Of a DNA stretch of 64,000 bases, positions 43,714 to 52,795 are shown one piece after another. Where the stretch lies: contig NZ_LT907988.1 in assembly GCF_900089455.2 (NCBI RefSeq), positions 124,001-188,000 of the forward strand, written 5' to 3'. The stretch's first letter is position 1, and every line of letters starts with the position of its first letter. The position numbers were made by a program, and so were the translations under genes. This DNA comes from Orrella dioscoreae (lineage in GTDB: Bacteria; Pseudomonadota; Gammaproteobacteria; Burkholderiales; Burkholderiaceae_B). The notes under the pieces are model-generated. The model made no database searches. It saw nothing but the letters and a program-made list of their open reading frames with translations, and had not been told where the DNA came from.

Positions 43714-44631
43714 ATGCAGCCAGCGGATTATTACCGCGAGATCAACGGGATCATTGCCCGATACGCCAGCGAAGACGGCGACGGCGGCACGGCGATCCCG
43801 CGCCTTTTCGTCAGCAGCCGCAGCCGGCCTTCGCAAGCCTTGCACACGAAGCAGCAGCCCTGCTTCGTGCTGGTGACCCAAGGTGCCAAGCGGCTGATGC
43901 TGGGCGAGACGGTGATCGAATATGGCGTGGGAGATTTCCTGGTGGTGTCGCTGGACCTGCCGGTGGTGTCCTGCATCACGTTGGCGTCACCGGAGAAGCC
44001 TTTGCTGGGCCTGGGCCTGGCAATCGAGGGGCCGTGCCTGCAGGAAGTGCTGGCCCGCATGGAAGCGCCCTCCCTGCCCGCCGCGGATACGCCGCTGGGC
44101 ATCCAGTTGAATCAGGCGCCCACGGAATTGCTGGACGCCACCTTGCGGCTGTTGCGGCTGCTGGACCGCCAGGCGGATATTCCCGCCATGGCGCCGCTGA
44201 TCGAGCAGGAGATCCTGTACCGGCTGCTGAGCGGACCTTGCGGCGCGACCTTGCTGCGCATTGCCGCCACCGACAGCCCCAGCAACAAGATCGCGCGCGC
44301 CATCGCCTGGCTGCGCGAGCACTATACCGATGCCCTGCGCATCGAAGCGCTGGCCGCGCACGTGGGCATGAGCGTGTCGTCGCTGCATCATCATTTCAGC
44401 GCGGTGACGGCCATGACGCCGATGCAATACCAGAAGCGCCTGCGGCTGCACGAGGCGCGCCGCCTGATGCTCATCGAGCGGCTGGACGTGGGCAGTGCCG
44501 GATACCGTGTCGGCTACCAGAGCCCTTCGCAGTTCAGCCGCGAGTACAGCCGCCTGTACGGCATGCCGCCCATGCGCGACGTGGACCGGGCGCGCGAACA
44601 GATGACGGGCGCCGTGGCGGTGCAGGACTGA
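43714..44631 (+). CDS. AraC-family transcriptional regulator
   Basis: 305 residues from the ATG at 43714 (MQPADYYREINGIIARY; GGGAG about 9 bases upstream). N-terminal AraC_N-type sensor domain (HTKQQPCFVLVTQGAKRLMLGE, YGVGDFLVVSLDLPVV), C-terminal double helix-turn-helix (about 195-295: AIAWLREHYTDALRIEALAAHVGMSVSSLHHHF and GYRVGYQSPSQFSREYSRLYG). Divergent from the degenerate SDR gene, which may once have been its target; this class often controls a neighbouring oxidoreductase. Confidence 0.92.
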   Translation: MQPADYYREINGIIARYASEDGDGGTAIPRLFVSSRSRPSQALHTKQQPCFVLVTQGAKRLMLGETVIEYGVGDFLVVSLDLPVVSCITLASPEKPLLGLGLAIEGPCLQEVLARMEAPSLPAADTPLGIQLNQAPTELLDATLRLLRLLDRQADIPAMAPLIEQEILYRLLSGPCGATLLRIAATDSPSNKIARAIAWLREHYTDALRIEALAAHVGMSVSSLHHHFSAVTAMTPMQYQKRLRLHEARRLMLIERLDVGSAGYRVGYQSPSQFSREYSRLYGMPPMRDVDRAREQMTGAVAVQD

Positions 44632-44686
44632 GATCGCCCGCCGTGGCGCCGGTATGCTTGGGCCTGGAATCACGCAGGAAACCAAG

Positions 44687-45028
44687 ATGGCCGACTCCCT
44701 GAAAGACCTTGCCCTTGCCCTGGACCAGTTCGCGCGCGAGCGCGACTGGAAGCCTTTCCATTCACCGAAGAACCTGGCCGCCGCGCTGACGGTGGAGGCG
44801 GGCGAGTTGCTGGAGCATTTCCAGTGGATGACGGAGGCCGAGAGCCGGCATGTGTCCGCCGAACAGCGCAAGGAGGTGGGCGCCGAGATCGCCGACGTGC
44901 TGCTGTACCTGGTGCAGCTGTCCAGCGAACTGGGCATCGACCCGGTGCAGGCGGCGCAGGAGAAGCTGCGCGTGAACGCGGGGCGGTTTCCGGTGGCGGC
45001 CGGGAAGACGCTGCTGGGGGGCCGTTAG
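44687..45028 (+). CDS. MazG-like nucleotide pyrophosphohydrolase
   Basis: 113 residues from the ATG at 44687. All-alpha NTP pyrophosphatase of the RS21-C6/dCTPase group: RDWKPFHSPKNLAAALTVEAGELLEHFQW with the Mg-binding E-x-x-E (EAGELLE), and the second acidic pair in EIADVLLYLVQL. It cleans nucleotide pools by hydrolysing non-canonical or dCTP-type triphosphates. It ends 33 bases before the convergent LysR gene. Confidence 0.9.
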   Translation: MADSLKDLALALDQFARERDWKPFHSPKNLAAALTVEAGELLEHFQWMTEAESRHVSAEQRKEVGAEIADVLLYLVQLSSELGIDPVQAAQEKLRVNAGRFPVAAGKTLLGGR

Positions 45029-45061
45029 GGCGAGCAAGCCCGTTACCCGCGACGGTGCGCG

Positions 45062-45979
45062 TCACTCCTGCGCTTGCGTGCCGGGGTGTGCCAGCAGCGT
45101 GGCGACGAAGTTGGCCAGCGCGGGGTTGGCGTTGCCGCGCAGGGTCGCCATGACGAGGCTGGCCGGACGCGGCGCCAGTTCGTCGACGGGGATGAACTTG
45201 AGCGTGTCTGCATGCAGGCGCGCCAGCGACCACGGCACGATGGCGCGGCCCACGCCCGCTTCCACCAGCGTCAGGATGGTGGGCAGGCGGCTCTCCTGCA
45301 CGATGCGCGGCGCCAGGCCGGCCTGCTGGAAGAGGTCGTCCAGCAACTGCCGGAAATAGGGCGAGTGGTCGGCCTCGTAGCCGATGAGCGGCGATTGCGC
45401 GACCTGCGCCAGGCTGATCCTTGCGCCGCCCACCAGGTCGTCATGGCAGGCAACGAGCCCCAGCGCTTCGCGATGCACGCACTGCGTGTCGATGTCGGCG
45501 TGCGCGGCGAAGGGTCGCATGACGGCTGCGTCCAGTTCGCGTGCGCGCAGCGCCGCCGGCATGTGGACGGAATTCATCTCGTGCAGCGACAGCGCGATCT
45601 GCGGATGTTGGCGCCGGTAGGCCTGCAGCGCCTGCACCACGGGCGAATAGCCCGCGCTGGGTGCGAGCCCGACGCGCAGGCTGCCGTGCAGGCCCTGCGC
45701 GGATTGCCGGGTGAGCTGCAGCATTTCCTGCATGTCTGCGCAAAGCCGGCTGGCGCGATGGAACATCACGGCGCCGGCGGGGGTCAGCGACACAGAGCGC
45801 GTGGTGCGCTCGAAGAGCGGCGTGCCCACCAGTTTTTCCAGGCGCTTGATCTGCTGGCTGAGCGGCGGCTGGCTGATGCACAGCCGTTGCGCGGCACGGC
45901 CGAAATGCAGCTCCTGCGCGACCACGCAGAAGGTCACGAGCAGCTTGCCGTCCAGGCGCATTAATTCTGAAACGCTCAT
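45062..45979 (-). CDS. LysR-family transcriptional regulator
   Basis: 305 residues from the ATG at 45979 (MSVSELMRLDGKLLVTFCVVAQELHFGRAA). The frame runs 261 codons further upstream, antisense to the amidase, and that part is spurious. Helix-turn-helix with CISQPPLSQQIKRLEKLVGTPLFERT; effector domain RVGLAPSAGYSPVVQAL. The sequence is close to the CatR/BenM-type group. Divergent from the amidase-receptor pair with 76 bases between starts, which is thus the likely target. Confidence 0.92.
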   Translation of the reverse strand: MSVSELMRLDGKLLVTFCVVAQELHFGRAAQRLCISQPPLSQQIKRLEKLVGTPLFERTTRSVSLTPAGAVMFHRASRLCADMQEMLQLTRQSAQGLHGSLRVGLAPSAGYSPVVQALQAYRRQHPQIALSLHEMNSVHMPAALRARELDAAVMRPFAAHADIDTQCVHREALGLVACHDDLVGGARISLAQVAQSPLIGYEADHSPYFRQLLDDLFQQAGLAPRIVQESRLPTILTLVEAGVGRAIVPWSLARLHADTLKFIPVDELAPRPASLVMATLRGNANPALANFVATLLAHPGTQAQE

Positions 45980-46055
45980 AATCCTGGCGAAATTCAGTAT
46001 TGGACTGCTAACAGTCCGATTTTTACCATGCGGGGAATCGTTCACAGGAACCCGC

Positions 46056-47285
46056 ATGCCGCAGCCCCCCGCCTCTTCCCGCCCTGACCGCCTGTCGCGT
46101 ATCGCCGAGCGCGAGCCGCAACTGCGGGCCTGGGCGCACCTGGCCGAGACGGACTGGCCGCAGGCCTGGCCTGCACGCGTGGCCGGTACCGTCTCGGGCC
46201 TGCCTTTCGGCGTGAAGGACGTGATCGACGTGGCCGGCATGCCCACGCGTTGCGGCGCCCAGGCATCCGATGCCGGCCCCCGCGCCTTCGATGCCGCCTG
46301 CGTGTCGGCCTTGCGGGCGGCGGGCGCGGTGCCGGTGGGCAAGACGGTGACGGCCGAATACGCCTTCCGCACGCCCGGCCCGACCTGCAACCCGCACGCA
46401 CCGGCGCACACGCCGGGCGGGTCATCCAGCGGTTCCGCCGCGGCGGTGGCGGCGGGCATGGTGCCTTTCGCGCTCAGCACCCAGACGGGCGGCTCCATCG
46501 TGCGGCCCGCCGCGTATTGCGGCGTGGTCGGCTTCAAGCCCACTTTCGGCCTGGTCTCGCGCGCGGGACTTGCGTCGACCTGCGATTCGCTGGACGTGAT
46601 CGGCTGGCATGCGGACTCGGTGGCAACGGCCACGCAGGTGGGCAAGGTGCTGCTGCCGGCCGTTGCCGATGGCGCTGCGCCCTTGCCGGCGCTGCCGGGC
46701 CTGCGCGTGGCGGTGGTGGATTGGAGTCCCGCTGCAACCTTGAGTGCAGACGGCGCGGCCACGCTGGCGCGCGCGGCCGACCGCCTGCGCGCCCTGGGCG
46801 CCCGCTGCGAGACACGCGTGCCGCAGGCTGCGCTGCGAGAACTGATGGCCGCGCACGACGTGCTGATGCATTACGAATTCGCCCGCAACCTGGCGCCAGT
46901 GGCCAGGCGCGCCCCCGACGGTGTCAGCGCCGTGCTGCGCGAGGCCGTCACGCACGGCCTGGCCATCGATGGCGCGCAGTACCGCGCCGCGCTGGCCGTG
47001 CAGCGCCGCCTGCGCACGGCCTGGTCCGCGCTTGCCGGCGATGCCGACCTGGTGCTGACGCCCAGCGTGCCGGGCGCGGCGCCCGCGGGCATCGCGCATA
47101 CCGGCTCGCCCGCCTTCGCCAAACCCTGGTCGGTGCTGGGCTGGCCCTGCCTGCATCTGCCATTGGGCAAGGACGCCACGGGCCTGCCCCTGGGCGTCCA
47201 ACTGGTGGCGGATTGGGAAAACGACTTCACACTGCTCGCCTGGGGCGAGCGCCTTCATCACGTCCTGTTCAACGAGGAAAAATAA
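46056..47285 (+). CDS. Amidase-signature hydrolase
   Basis: 409 residues from the ATG at 46056 (AGGAA 5 bases upstream). Ser-cisSer-Lys triad: Lys54 in GLPFGVKDVIDV, the cis-Ser in TPGGSSSGSAAAVAAG (119-134) and the nucleophile Ser147 in QTGGSIVRPAAYCGVVGFKPT. Hydrolyses amides to acid and ammonia; the substrate is open. It is followed after 2 bases by a periplasmic Bug receptor and divergent from a LysR regulator, so it probably degrades the compound that the receptor binds. Confidence 0.92.
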   Translation: MPQPPASSRPDRLSRIAEREPQLRAWAHLAETDWPQAWPARVAGTVSGLPFGVKDVIDVAGMPTRCGAQASDAGPRAFDAACVSALRAAGAVPVGKTVTAEYAFRTPGPTCNPHAPAHTPGGSSSGSAAAVAAGMVPFALSTQTGGSIVRPAAYCGVVGFKPTFGLVSRAGLASTCDSLDVIGWHADSVATATQVGKVLLPAVADGAAPLPALPGLRVAVVDWSPAATLSADGAATLARAADRLRALGARCETRVPQAALRELMAAHDVLMHYEFARNLAPVARRAPDGVSAVLREAVTHGLAIDGAQYRAALAVQRRLRTAWSALAGDADLVLTPSVPGAAPAGIAHTGSPAFAKPWSVLGWPCLHLPLGKDATGLPLGVQLVADWENDFTLLAWGERLHHVLFNEEK

Positions 47286-47287
47286 TC

Positions 47288-48283
47288 ATGGGGAAAACGC
47301 TCACCTTCGCCAGGCCGGCACGCTGGCTGGCCGCCACGGCCGCGGCCATGCTGCTGGGCGCCACGGGCACCGCCGCCGCGCAGGCGGACTTCCCGACGCG
47401 GCCCATCACGCTGGTCACGCCCACCGCCGCCGGCGGCGGCGTGGACGTGGTGGCGCGCGCGCTGGCCGAGGCCCTGAGCCCGGTGCTGGGCCAGCCGCTG
47501 GTGGTCAGCAACAAGCCCGGCGCGGGCGGCGTCATCGGCACGCAAAGCGCCATGCGCGAGAAGGCCGACGGCTACACGCTGCTGGTCACGGCCAACAGCA
47601 ACCAGCTCATCGTGCCCTGGCTGTACAAGAACCCGGGCTTCGATCCCATCAAGGATTTCGAACCGGTGGCGGCGGTGGGCAGCGTGCCTTTCGTGCTGAC
47701 GGTGAATCCGTCCTTTCCCGCCAAGGACCTGGCGCAGTTCCTTGCGCTGATGAAGGAGAAACCGGGTCAGTTCCAGTACGCCTCGGCCGGCAACGGCACG
47801 CTGAACCACCTGCTGCCGGAGATGCTGGCGCAGCAGTCTGGCGGCTCGCTGGAGCACGTGCCGTATCGTGGCGTGGCGCCTGCCATGACCGACGTGCTGG
47901 GCAACCAGGTGCCCATCCTGTTCGGCACGCTGCCCTCGCTGCTGGAGAACATCCGCGCGGGCAAGCTGCGCGCCCTGGGTATCGCCAGCGCGCAGCGCAA
48001 TGCGGTGCTGCCTGACGTCCCTGCGATCGGCGAACAGGTGAAGGGCTTCGAGAGCGACATGTGGGTGGCGGTGTATGCGCCCAAGGGCACGCCCGCCGCG
48101 GTGATCACGCGCCTGTCGGATGCGATCGCCCAGGCCATGAAGCACCCGCGCCTGCGCGAGAGCTTCGACAAGATGGGCATGCAGGTGCTGGAGGAAGGCC
48201 CGAAGGAACTGGCCGTGCGCCAGGAGGCCGAGCTTCAGGTGTGGAAGGAAGTGGTGGCGAAATCGGGCGCGACGGTGGATTGA
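47288..48283 (+). CDS. Bug/TctC-family periplasmic receptor
   Basis: 331 residues from the ATG at 47288. Signal peptide to AAA-QA (about residue 32), then ADFPTRPITLVTPTAAGGGVDVVARALAEAL, NKPGAGGVIGTQSAMREKADGYTLLV and YASAGNGTLNHLLPEML, all Bug hallmarks. No TctA/TctB genes are adjacent; such orphan receptors are thought to share or signal through a distant membrane unit. It follows the amidase gene directly, so an amide or its acid is the likely ligand. Confidence 0.93.
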   Translation: MGKTLTFARPARWLAATAAAMLLGATGTAAAQADFPTRPITLVTPTAAGGGVDVVARALAEALSPVLGQPLVVSNKPGAGGVIGTQSAMREKADGYTLLVTANSNQLIVPWLYKNPGFDPIKDFEPVAAVGSVPFVLTVNPSFPAKDLAQFLALMKEKPGQFQYASAGNGTLNHLLPEMLAQQSGGSLEHVPYRGVAPAMTDVLGNQVPILFGTLPSLLENIRAGKLRALGIASAQRNAVLPDVPAIGEQVKGFESDMWVAVYAPKGTPAAVITRLSDAIAQAMKHPRLRESFDKMGMQVLEEGPKELAVRQEAELQVWKEVVAKSGATVD

Positions 48284-48316
48284 TGCCAGGCGTGCGGCAC
48301 GCAGGCCGCGCCTGGA

Positions 48317-49678
48317 TCACTTCCCGATGCAGAAACTCGAAAAAATCCGTCCCAGCATGTCATCGCTGGAGAACTGCCCGGTGATTTCGCCCAGCGCCTC
48401 GTGCGCCAGCCGCAATTCCTCCGCGAACAGGTCCAGCACCCGGTCGTCCTGCGCCGCGTGCTGCTCGGCCACCGTCAGGTGCTCGCGCGCCAGTTCCAGC
48501 GCGCGCACATGACGCGCGCGCGCCAGCCACGGTGATTCGCCGCCGGGCGTCCAGCCCGCCAGGCCGAGCAGCGTCGTGCGCAGGGCATCCAGGCCCTGGC
48601 CGTTGCGCGCCGAGACCGCCAGCGTGTCCTGCGGCAGGTCTTGCGGCCATTCGGCCAGCAGGTCCGCCTTGTTCAACACGGCCAGCACCGGCGTGCGCGG
48701 ATGGCGTCTTGCAGCAATCTCCGCATCCAGCGCCACGTCGGGCTCGCGCGCATCGCGCAGGTGCAGGATGACGTCGGCCTTTTCAATCTCGGCCCAGCTG
48801 CGCGAGATGCCCAGCCTTTCCACGGTGTCGGCGGTCTCGCGCAGGCCCGCCGTGTCGACGATGTGCAGCGGCACGCCGTCCAGGTGGATCTGCTGCACGA
48901 CCTTGTCGCGCGTGGTGCCGGCGATGTCGGTGACGATGGCGACGTCTTCGCCCGCCAGGGCATTCAGCAGGCTGGACTTGCCGACGTTCGGGCGCCCGGC
49001 CAGCACGACGTGCAGGCCCTCGCGCAGGATGGCGCCCTGGCGCGTCTGGGCCAGCAGCGTGTCCAGCGTGGCGGTGATGCCGGCCAGCGTGCCGCGTGCC
49101 TGGTACTTCTCCAGGAAGTCGATTTCCTCTTCGGGGAAATCCAGCGTGGCTTCCACCAGCAGGCGCAGCTGGATGATGCGCTCGGCCAGCGCGTTGATCT
49201 CGCCCGAGAACTTGCCCGACAGCGACGCGATGGCGCCGCGCGCGGCGGCTTCCGACGAGGCCTCGATGAGGTCGGCCACTGCCTCGGCCTGGGCCAGGTC
49301 CAGGCGTTCGTTCAGGAAGGCGCGGCGCGTGAATTCGCCGGGTTCCGCCAGGCGCAGGCCCTGTTCGCGGCCGGCTTCCAGGCAGCGCGCCAGCAGCCGG
49401 CGCAGCACGGCGGGTCCGCCATGGCCTTGCAGTTCCAGCACGTCCTCGCCGGTGTAGGAACGCGGCGCGTCGAAGAAGAGCGCGATGCCTTCGTCGATGG
49501 CGGCGCCTTGTGCGTCGTTGAAGGGCAGGAAGTGCGCGTGGCGCGGCGTGGGGGCGCGGCCCAACAGCGTGCGCGCCAGGGCGCGGAGGTCCTGGCCGGA
49601 AATGCGCACGACGCCGATGCCGCCGCGTCCGGGGGCGGTGGCGATGGCGGCGATGGGGTCGAGGTCGGAGGCGGCCAT
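48317..49678 (-). CDS. mnmE: tRNA modification GTPase MnmE (TrmE)
   Basis: Partner of MnmG in wobble-uridine modification. 453 residues from the ATG at 49678 ([28 protein letters not shown]); the upstream open frame is not used. Formyl-THF-binding N-domain, helical domain, then a G domain with [17 protein letters not shown] and NKADL; C-terminal FCIGK gives the catalytic Cys. In most relatives it sits after yidC in the dnaA-rpmH cluster; here the neighbours are a Bug receptor (convergent) and a dioxygenase (divergent). Confidence 0.97.
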   Translation of the reverse strand: MAASDLDPIAAIATAPGRGGIGVVRISGQDLRALARTLLGRAPTPRHAHFLPFNDAQGAAIDEGIALFFDAPRSYTGEDVLELQGHGGPAVLRRLLARCLEAGREQGLRLAEPGEFTRRAFLNERLDLAQAEAVADLIEASSEAAARGAIASLSGKFSGEINALAERIIQLRLLVEATLDFPEEEIDFLEKYQARGTLAGITATLDTLLAQTRQGAILREGLHVVLAGRPNVGKSSLLNALAGEDVAIVTDIAGTTRDKVVQQIHLDGVPLHIVDTAGLRETADTVERLGISRSWAEIEKADVILHLRDAREPDVALDAEIAARRHPRTPVLAVLNKADLLAEWPQDLPQDTLAVSARNGQGLDALRTTLLGLAGWTPGGESPWLARARHVRALELAREHLTVAEQHAAQDDRVLDLFAEELRLAHEALGEITGQFSSDDMLGRIFSSFCIGK

Positions 49679-49890
49679 GCAGGAAAAAGAGGGGGCGGAA
49701 ACAGCCGTAAATATAACTGCGCACCCGGTGGACAAGGTCTTGTTATGTGGCGGCGTTATGTCCAAACGCCCAGATAGTCTTTTACGCGGGCGGGGCGGGT
49801 TCTGAATAATGAAGCAGACCCAACACCCAGGGTGGACGCGCCGTCGGCGCAGACCGCCCGTAGCAGTGCCTGTCCCTTCCGGAGCCCGCC

Positions 49891-50796
49891 ATGTCCCTTG
49901 CCACCGCTTTCGATGCACCCTTGTCGCCGCGCGCCGCGCCGCCGCAGTCTTTCGAGGTCCGTCCGCTGGAAGGCGGACTGGGCGCCGAGATCATCGGCCT
50001 GGACCTGGGCCAGGCGCTGAACGACGCCGACTTCGCGCGCATCCATCGCGCGCACCTGGATCACCACGTGGTGGTGTTCCGCGGGCAGGACATCACGCCT
50101 GCCGACCACATTGCCTTCAGCCGCCGCTTCGGCAAGCTGATGATCCACGTGCTGCACCAGTTCCACCTGGCCGGCCACCCGGAAATCCTGATCGTGTCCA
50201 ACGTGGTCGAGGACGGCAAGCCCATCGGGCTGGGCGATGCGGGCAAGTATTGGCATTCGGACATTTCCTACAAGGAGCTGCCCGCGCTGGGGTCCCTGCT
50301 GCACGCGCAGGAGCTGCCGGCGGAAGGCGGCGATACCTTGTTCGCGGACATGCACCGAGCCTGGGACGACCTGCCCGCGCGGCTGCGCCAGGCGGTGGAG
50401 GGCCGCCGCGCGGTGCATACCTATCTGGCCAAGTATGGACAGATGCAGAAGGACGCCACGTGGCGTCCGACGCTCAGCGCGCAGCAGCTGGCGCAGGTGC
50501 AGGAAGTGAGCCATCCGATCGTGCGCACGCATCCGGAGACGGGCCGCAAGGCGCTTTTCGTGAGCGAGCATTTCACGACGCATATCGAAGGCATTCCCGC
50601 CGACGAAAGCCGCGCGTTGCTGGACGAAATCTTCGCGCACAGCGTGCAGCCGCAATACGTCTACCGCCATCGCTGGCAGCCGCATGACCTGGTGTTCTGG
50701 GACAACCGTTCGCTGATGCACCTGGCAGGCGGCACGCCGGATCATCTGCGCCGCAAGCTGTACCGCACGACGATCGAGGGCGACGCGCCGTTCTGA
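49891..50796 (+). CDS. TauD/TfdA-family Fe(II)/2-oxoglutarate dioxygenase
   Basis: 301 residues. Double-stranded beta-helix oxygenase with the iron ligands His122 and Asp124 (YWHSDISY) and the distal His in [10 protein letters not shown]; the 2-oxoglutarate-binding Arg is expected in [13 protein letters not shown]. It probably hydroxylates a sulfonate or aryloxy-acid so that it breaks down. It leads a cassette with a NitT/TauT-type ABC transporter (50879-53671), suggesting uptake and cleavage of one organosulfonate-like compound. The substrate cannot be read from sequence. Confidence 0.9.
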   Translation: MSLATAFDAPLSPRAAPPQSFEVRPLEGGLGAEIIGLDLGQALNDADFARIHRAHLDHHVVVFRGQDITPADHIAFSRRFGKLMIHVLHQFHLAGHPEILIVSNVVEDGKPIGLGDAGKYWHSDISYKELPALGSLLHAQELPAEGGDTLFADMHRAWDDLPARLRQAVEGRRAVHTYLAKYGQMQKDATWRPTLSAQQLAQVQEVSHPIVRTHPETGRKALFVSEHFTTHIEGIPADESRALLDEIFAHSVQPQYVYRHRWQPHDLVFWDNRSLMHLAGGTPDHLRRKLYRTTIEGDAPF

Positions 50797-50878
50797 AGCC
50801 ATCCTTCCCCCAGCGAAAACACCTTCGAAAAAGACCCGGCCCGCCGCCCCTGACGCCTGAGCGCAAACGAGCATCCCG

Positions 50879-51910
50879 ATGAAGATTCCCGCATTCCTTT
50901 CCCGCCTGTCCACCCGCGTGGGCGCCGCCGTGGTGGCCGCCTCGCTCGGCGTCGCCGCCGCGCCTGCCGCGCACGCCGAAGGCCAGCTGCGCATCGCCGA
51001 GCAATTCGGCATCGTGTACCTGCTGCTGAACGTGGCGCGCGACCAGCAACTGATCGAGAAGCACGGCAAGACCGCCGGCGTGGACATCGCCGTGGAGTGG
51101 CGCAAGCTGTCGGGCGGCTCGGCGGTGAACGATGCGCTGCTGTCGGGGTCCATCGATATCGCCGGCGCGGGCGTCGGCCCGCTGCTGACGATCTGGGACC
51201 GCACGCATGGCCGCCAGAACGTGAAGGGCGTGGCCTCGCTGGGCAACTTCCCCTATTACCTGGTCTCGAACAACCCGAACGTGAAGACGATCGCCGACTT
51301 CACCGACAAGGACCGCATCGCGGTGCCGGCGGTGGGCGTGTCGGTGCAGTCGCGCGTGCTGCAATTGGCCTCTGCCAAGCTGTGGGGCAAGGAGCAGTAC
51401 AACAAGCTCGATGCGATCTCGCTGGCGGTGCCGCACCCGGATGCGGCGGCGGCCATCATTTCCGGCGGCACCGAGATCACGGGACACTTCGGCAATCCGC
51501 CCTTCCAGGAGCAGGAGCTGGCGGGCAATCCCAATGCGCGCATCGTGCTGAATTCCTACGAGGTGCTGGGCGGACCCAGCTCGGCCACCGTGCTCTTCGC
51601 GACGGAGAAGTTCCGCAAGGAGAACCCCAAGACCTACAAGGCCTTCCAGGACGCGCTGGCCGAAGCCGCCGCCTTCATCACGGCCAAGCCGGAAGAGGCC
51701 GCCGATATCTACCTGCGCGTGACGGGTGCGAAGATCGACCGCGACTTCCTCATCAAGATCATCAAGAACCCCGAGATCCAGTTCAAGGTCGCGCCGCAGA
51801 ATACCTATGCGCTTGCGGAATTCATGCACGAGGTGGGCGCCATCAAGAACAAGCCGGCATCCTGGCGCGACTACTTCTTCGACGACGCGCTGACCGCGCA
51901 AGGGAGCTGA
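50879..51910 (+). CDS. NitT/TauT-type ABC transporter substrate-binding protein
   Basis: 343 residues with a signal peptide cut after AHA (about residue 33). The mature protein begins EGQLRIAEQFGIVYLLLNVARDQ and continues with the SsuA/TauA-like WRKLSGGSAVNDALLSGSIDIAGAGVGPLL. Binds sulfonate, nitrate or pyrimidine-like ligands in this family. Located between the dioxygenase and the ATPase/permease genes; stop and next start are 3 bases apart. Confidence 0.92.
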   Translation: MKIPAFLSRLSTRVGAAVVAASLGVAAAPAAHAEGQLRIAEQFGIVYLLLNVARDQQLIEKHGKTAGVDIAVEWRKLSGGSAVNDALLSGSIDIAGAGVGPLLTIWDRTHGRQNVKGVASLGNFPYYLVSNNPNVKTIADFTDKDRIAVPAVGVSVQSRVLQLASAKLWGKEQYNKLDAISLAVPHPDAAAAIISGGTEITGHFGNPPFQEQELAGNPNARIVLNSYEVLGGPSSATVLFATEKFRKENPKTYKAFQDALAEAAAFITAKPEEAADIYLRVTGAKIDRDFLIKIIKNPEIQFKVAPQNTYALAEFMHEVGAIKNKPASWRDYFFDDALTAQGS

Positions 51911-51913
51911 ACG

Positions 51914-52768
51914 ATGACGCGAGACGCCACGCGCGAACTGAGCGCTGTTGTCCCGTCGCTGCCGGACCCCCTGTTGCGGGTGCGCGGCGCCACGCTGGAA
52001 TACCGCAGCCGCGAGCGCGTGGTGCGCGCCACGCATCGCGTGAGCTTCGACGTGCTGCCTTCGGACCGCTACATCCTGTTGGGGCCGTCGGGTTGCGGCA
52101 AGTCGTCGCTGCTGAAGGCGGTGGCGGGTTTCGTGCCGGTGCGCGAAGGCAGCATCGAACTGGATGGCAAGCCCGTGCGCGAGCCGGGCCCGGACCGCAT
52201 CGTCGTCTTCCAGGAGTTCGACCAGTTGCCGCCGTGGAAGACCGTGCTGCAGAACGTGGCGTTTCCGCTGCAGGTGGCGCGCAAGCTGTCGCGCAAGGAA
52301 GCCGAGGCGCGTGCGCGCCATTATCTGGACAAGGTGGGATTGTCGGCCTTCGTGCAAGCCTATCCGCACACGCTGTCGGGCGGCATGAAGCAGCGTGTGG
52401 CGATTGCGCGCGCGCTGGCCATGCAGCCGCGCATCCTGCTGATGGACGAACCCTTCGCGGCGCTGGATGCGCTGACGCGCCGGCGCATGCAGGAAGAGCT
52501 GCTGGCCTTGTGGGAAGACGCGCCGTTCACGCTGCTGTTCGTGACCCACTCCATCGACGAGGCGCTGGTGGTGGGCAATCGCGTGCTGCTGCTGTCGCCG
52601 CATCCTGGACGGGTGCGCGCCGAGCTGGACGCGCATGCCTTCGGCCTGCACAGTGCGGGATCGCCCGCGTTCCAGGCGGCGTCGCGCCGCATCCACGACC
52701 TGCTCTTCGACGAGCCGGCGGTGCCGCATGCCGCGCAGGCGCAGGTGCTGGCCCGCGCAGCGGCCTGA
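51914..52768 (+). CDS. NitT/TauT-type ABC transporter ATP-binding protein
   Basis: 284 residues. Walker A GPSGCGKSS near residue 58, Q-loop VVFQEFDQLPPWKTV, signature LSGGMKQRV, Walker B ILLMDEPFAALD, H-loop VTHSIDEA. The tail of about 50 residues is ordinary for this subgroup. Powers import through the permease encoded 27 bases downstream. Confidence 0.95.
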   Translation: MTRDATRELSAVVPSLPDPLLRVRGATLEYRSRERVVRATHRVSFDVLPSDRYILLGPSGCGKSSLLKAVAGFVPVREGSIELDGKPVREPGPDRIVVFQEFDQLPPWKTVLQNVAFPLQVARKLSRKEAEARARHYLDKVGLSAFVQAYPHTLSGGMKQRVAIARALAMQPRILLMDEPFAALDALTRRRMQEELLALWEDAPFTLLFVTHSIDEALVVGNRVLLLSPHPGRVRAELDAHAFGLHSAGSPAFQAASRRIHDLLFDEPAVPHAAQAQVLARAAA

Positions 52769-52795
52769 CAGGGCCTGAAGGAATAGACGAACACC

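Noticed and set aside
45980-46762. N-terminal extension of the LysR gene to 566 codons
   Set aside because: The extra part is antisense to the amidase and Ala/Arg/Pro rich; the canonical LysR opening starts at 45979.
46250-47287. N-terminal extension of the Bug receptor frame back into the amidase
   Set aside because: Out-of-frame shadow of the amidase gene; the signal peptide begins at 47288.
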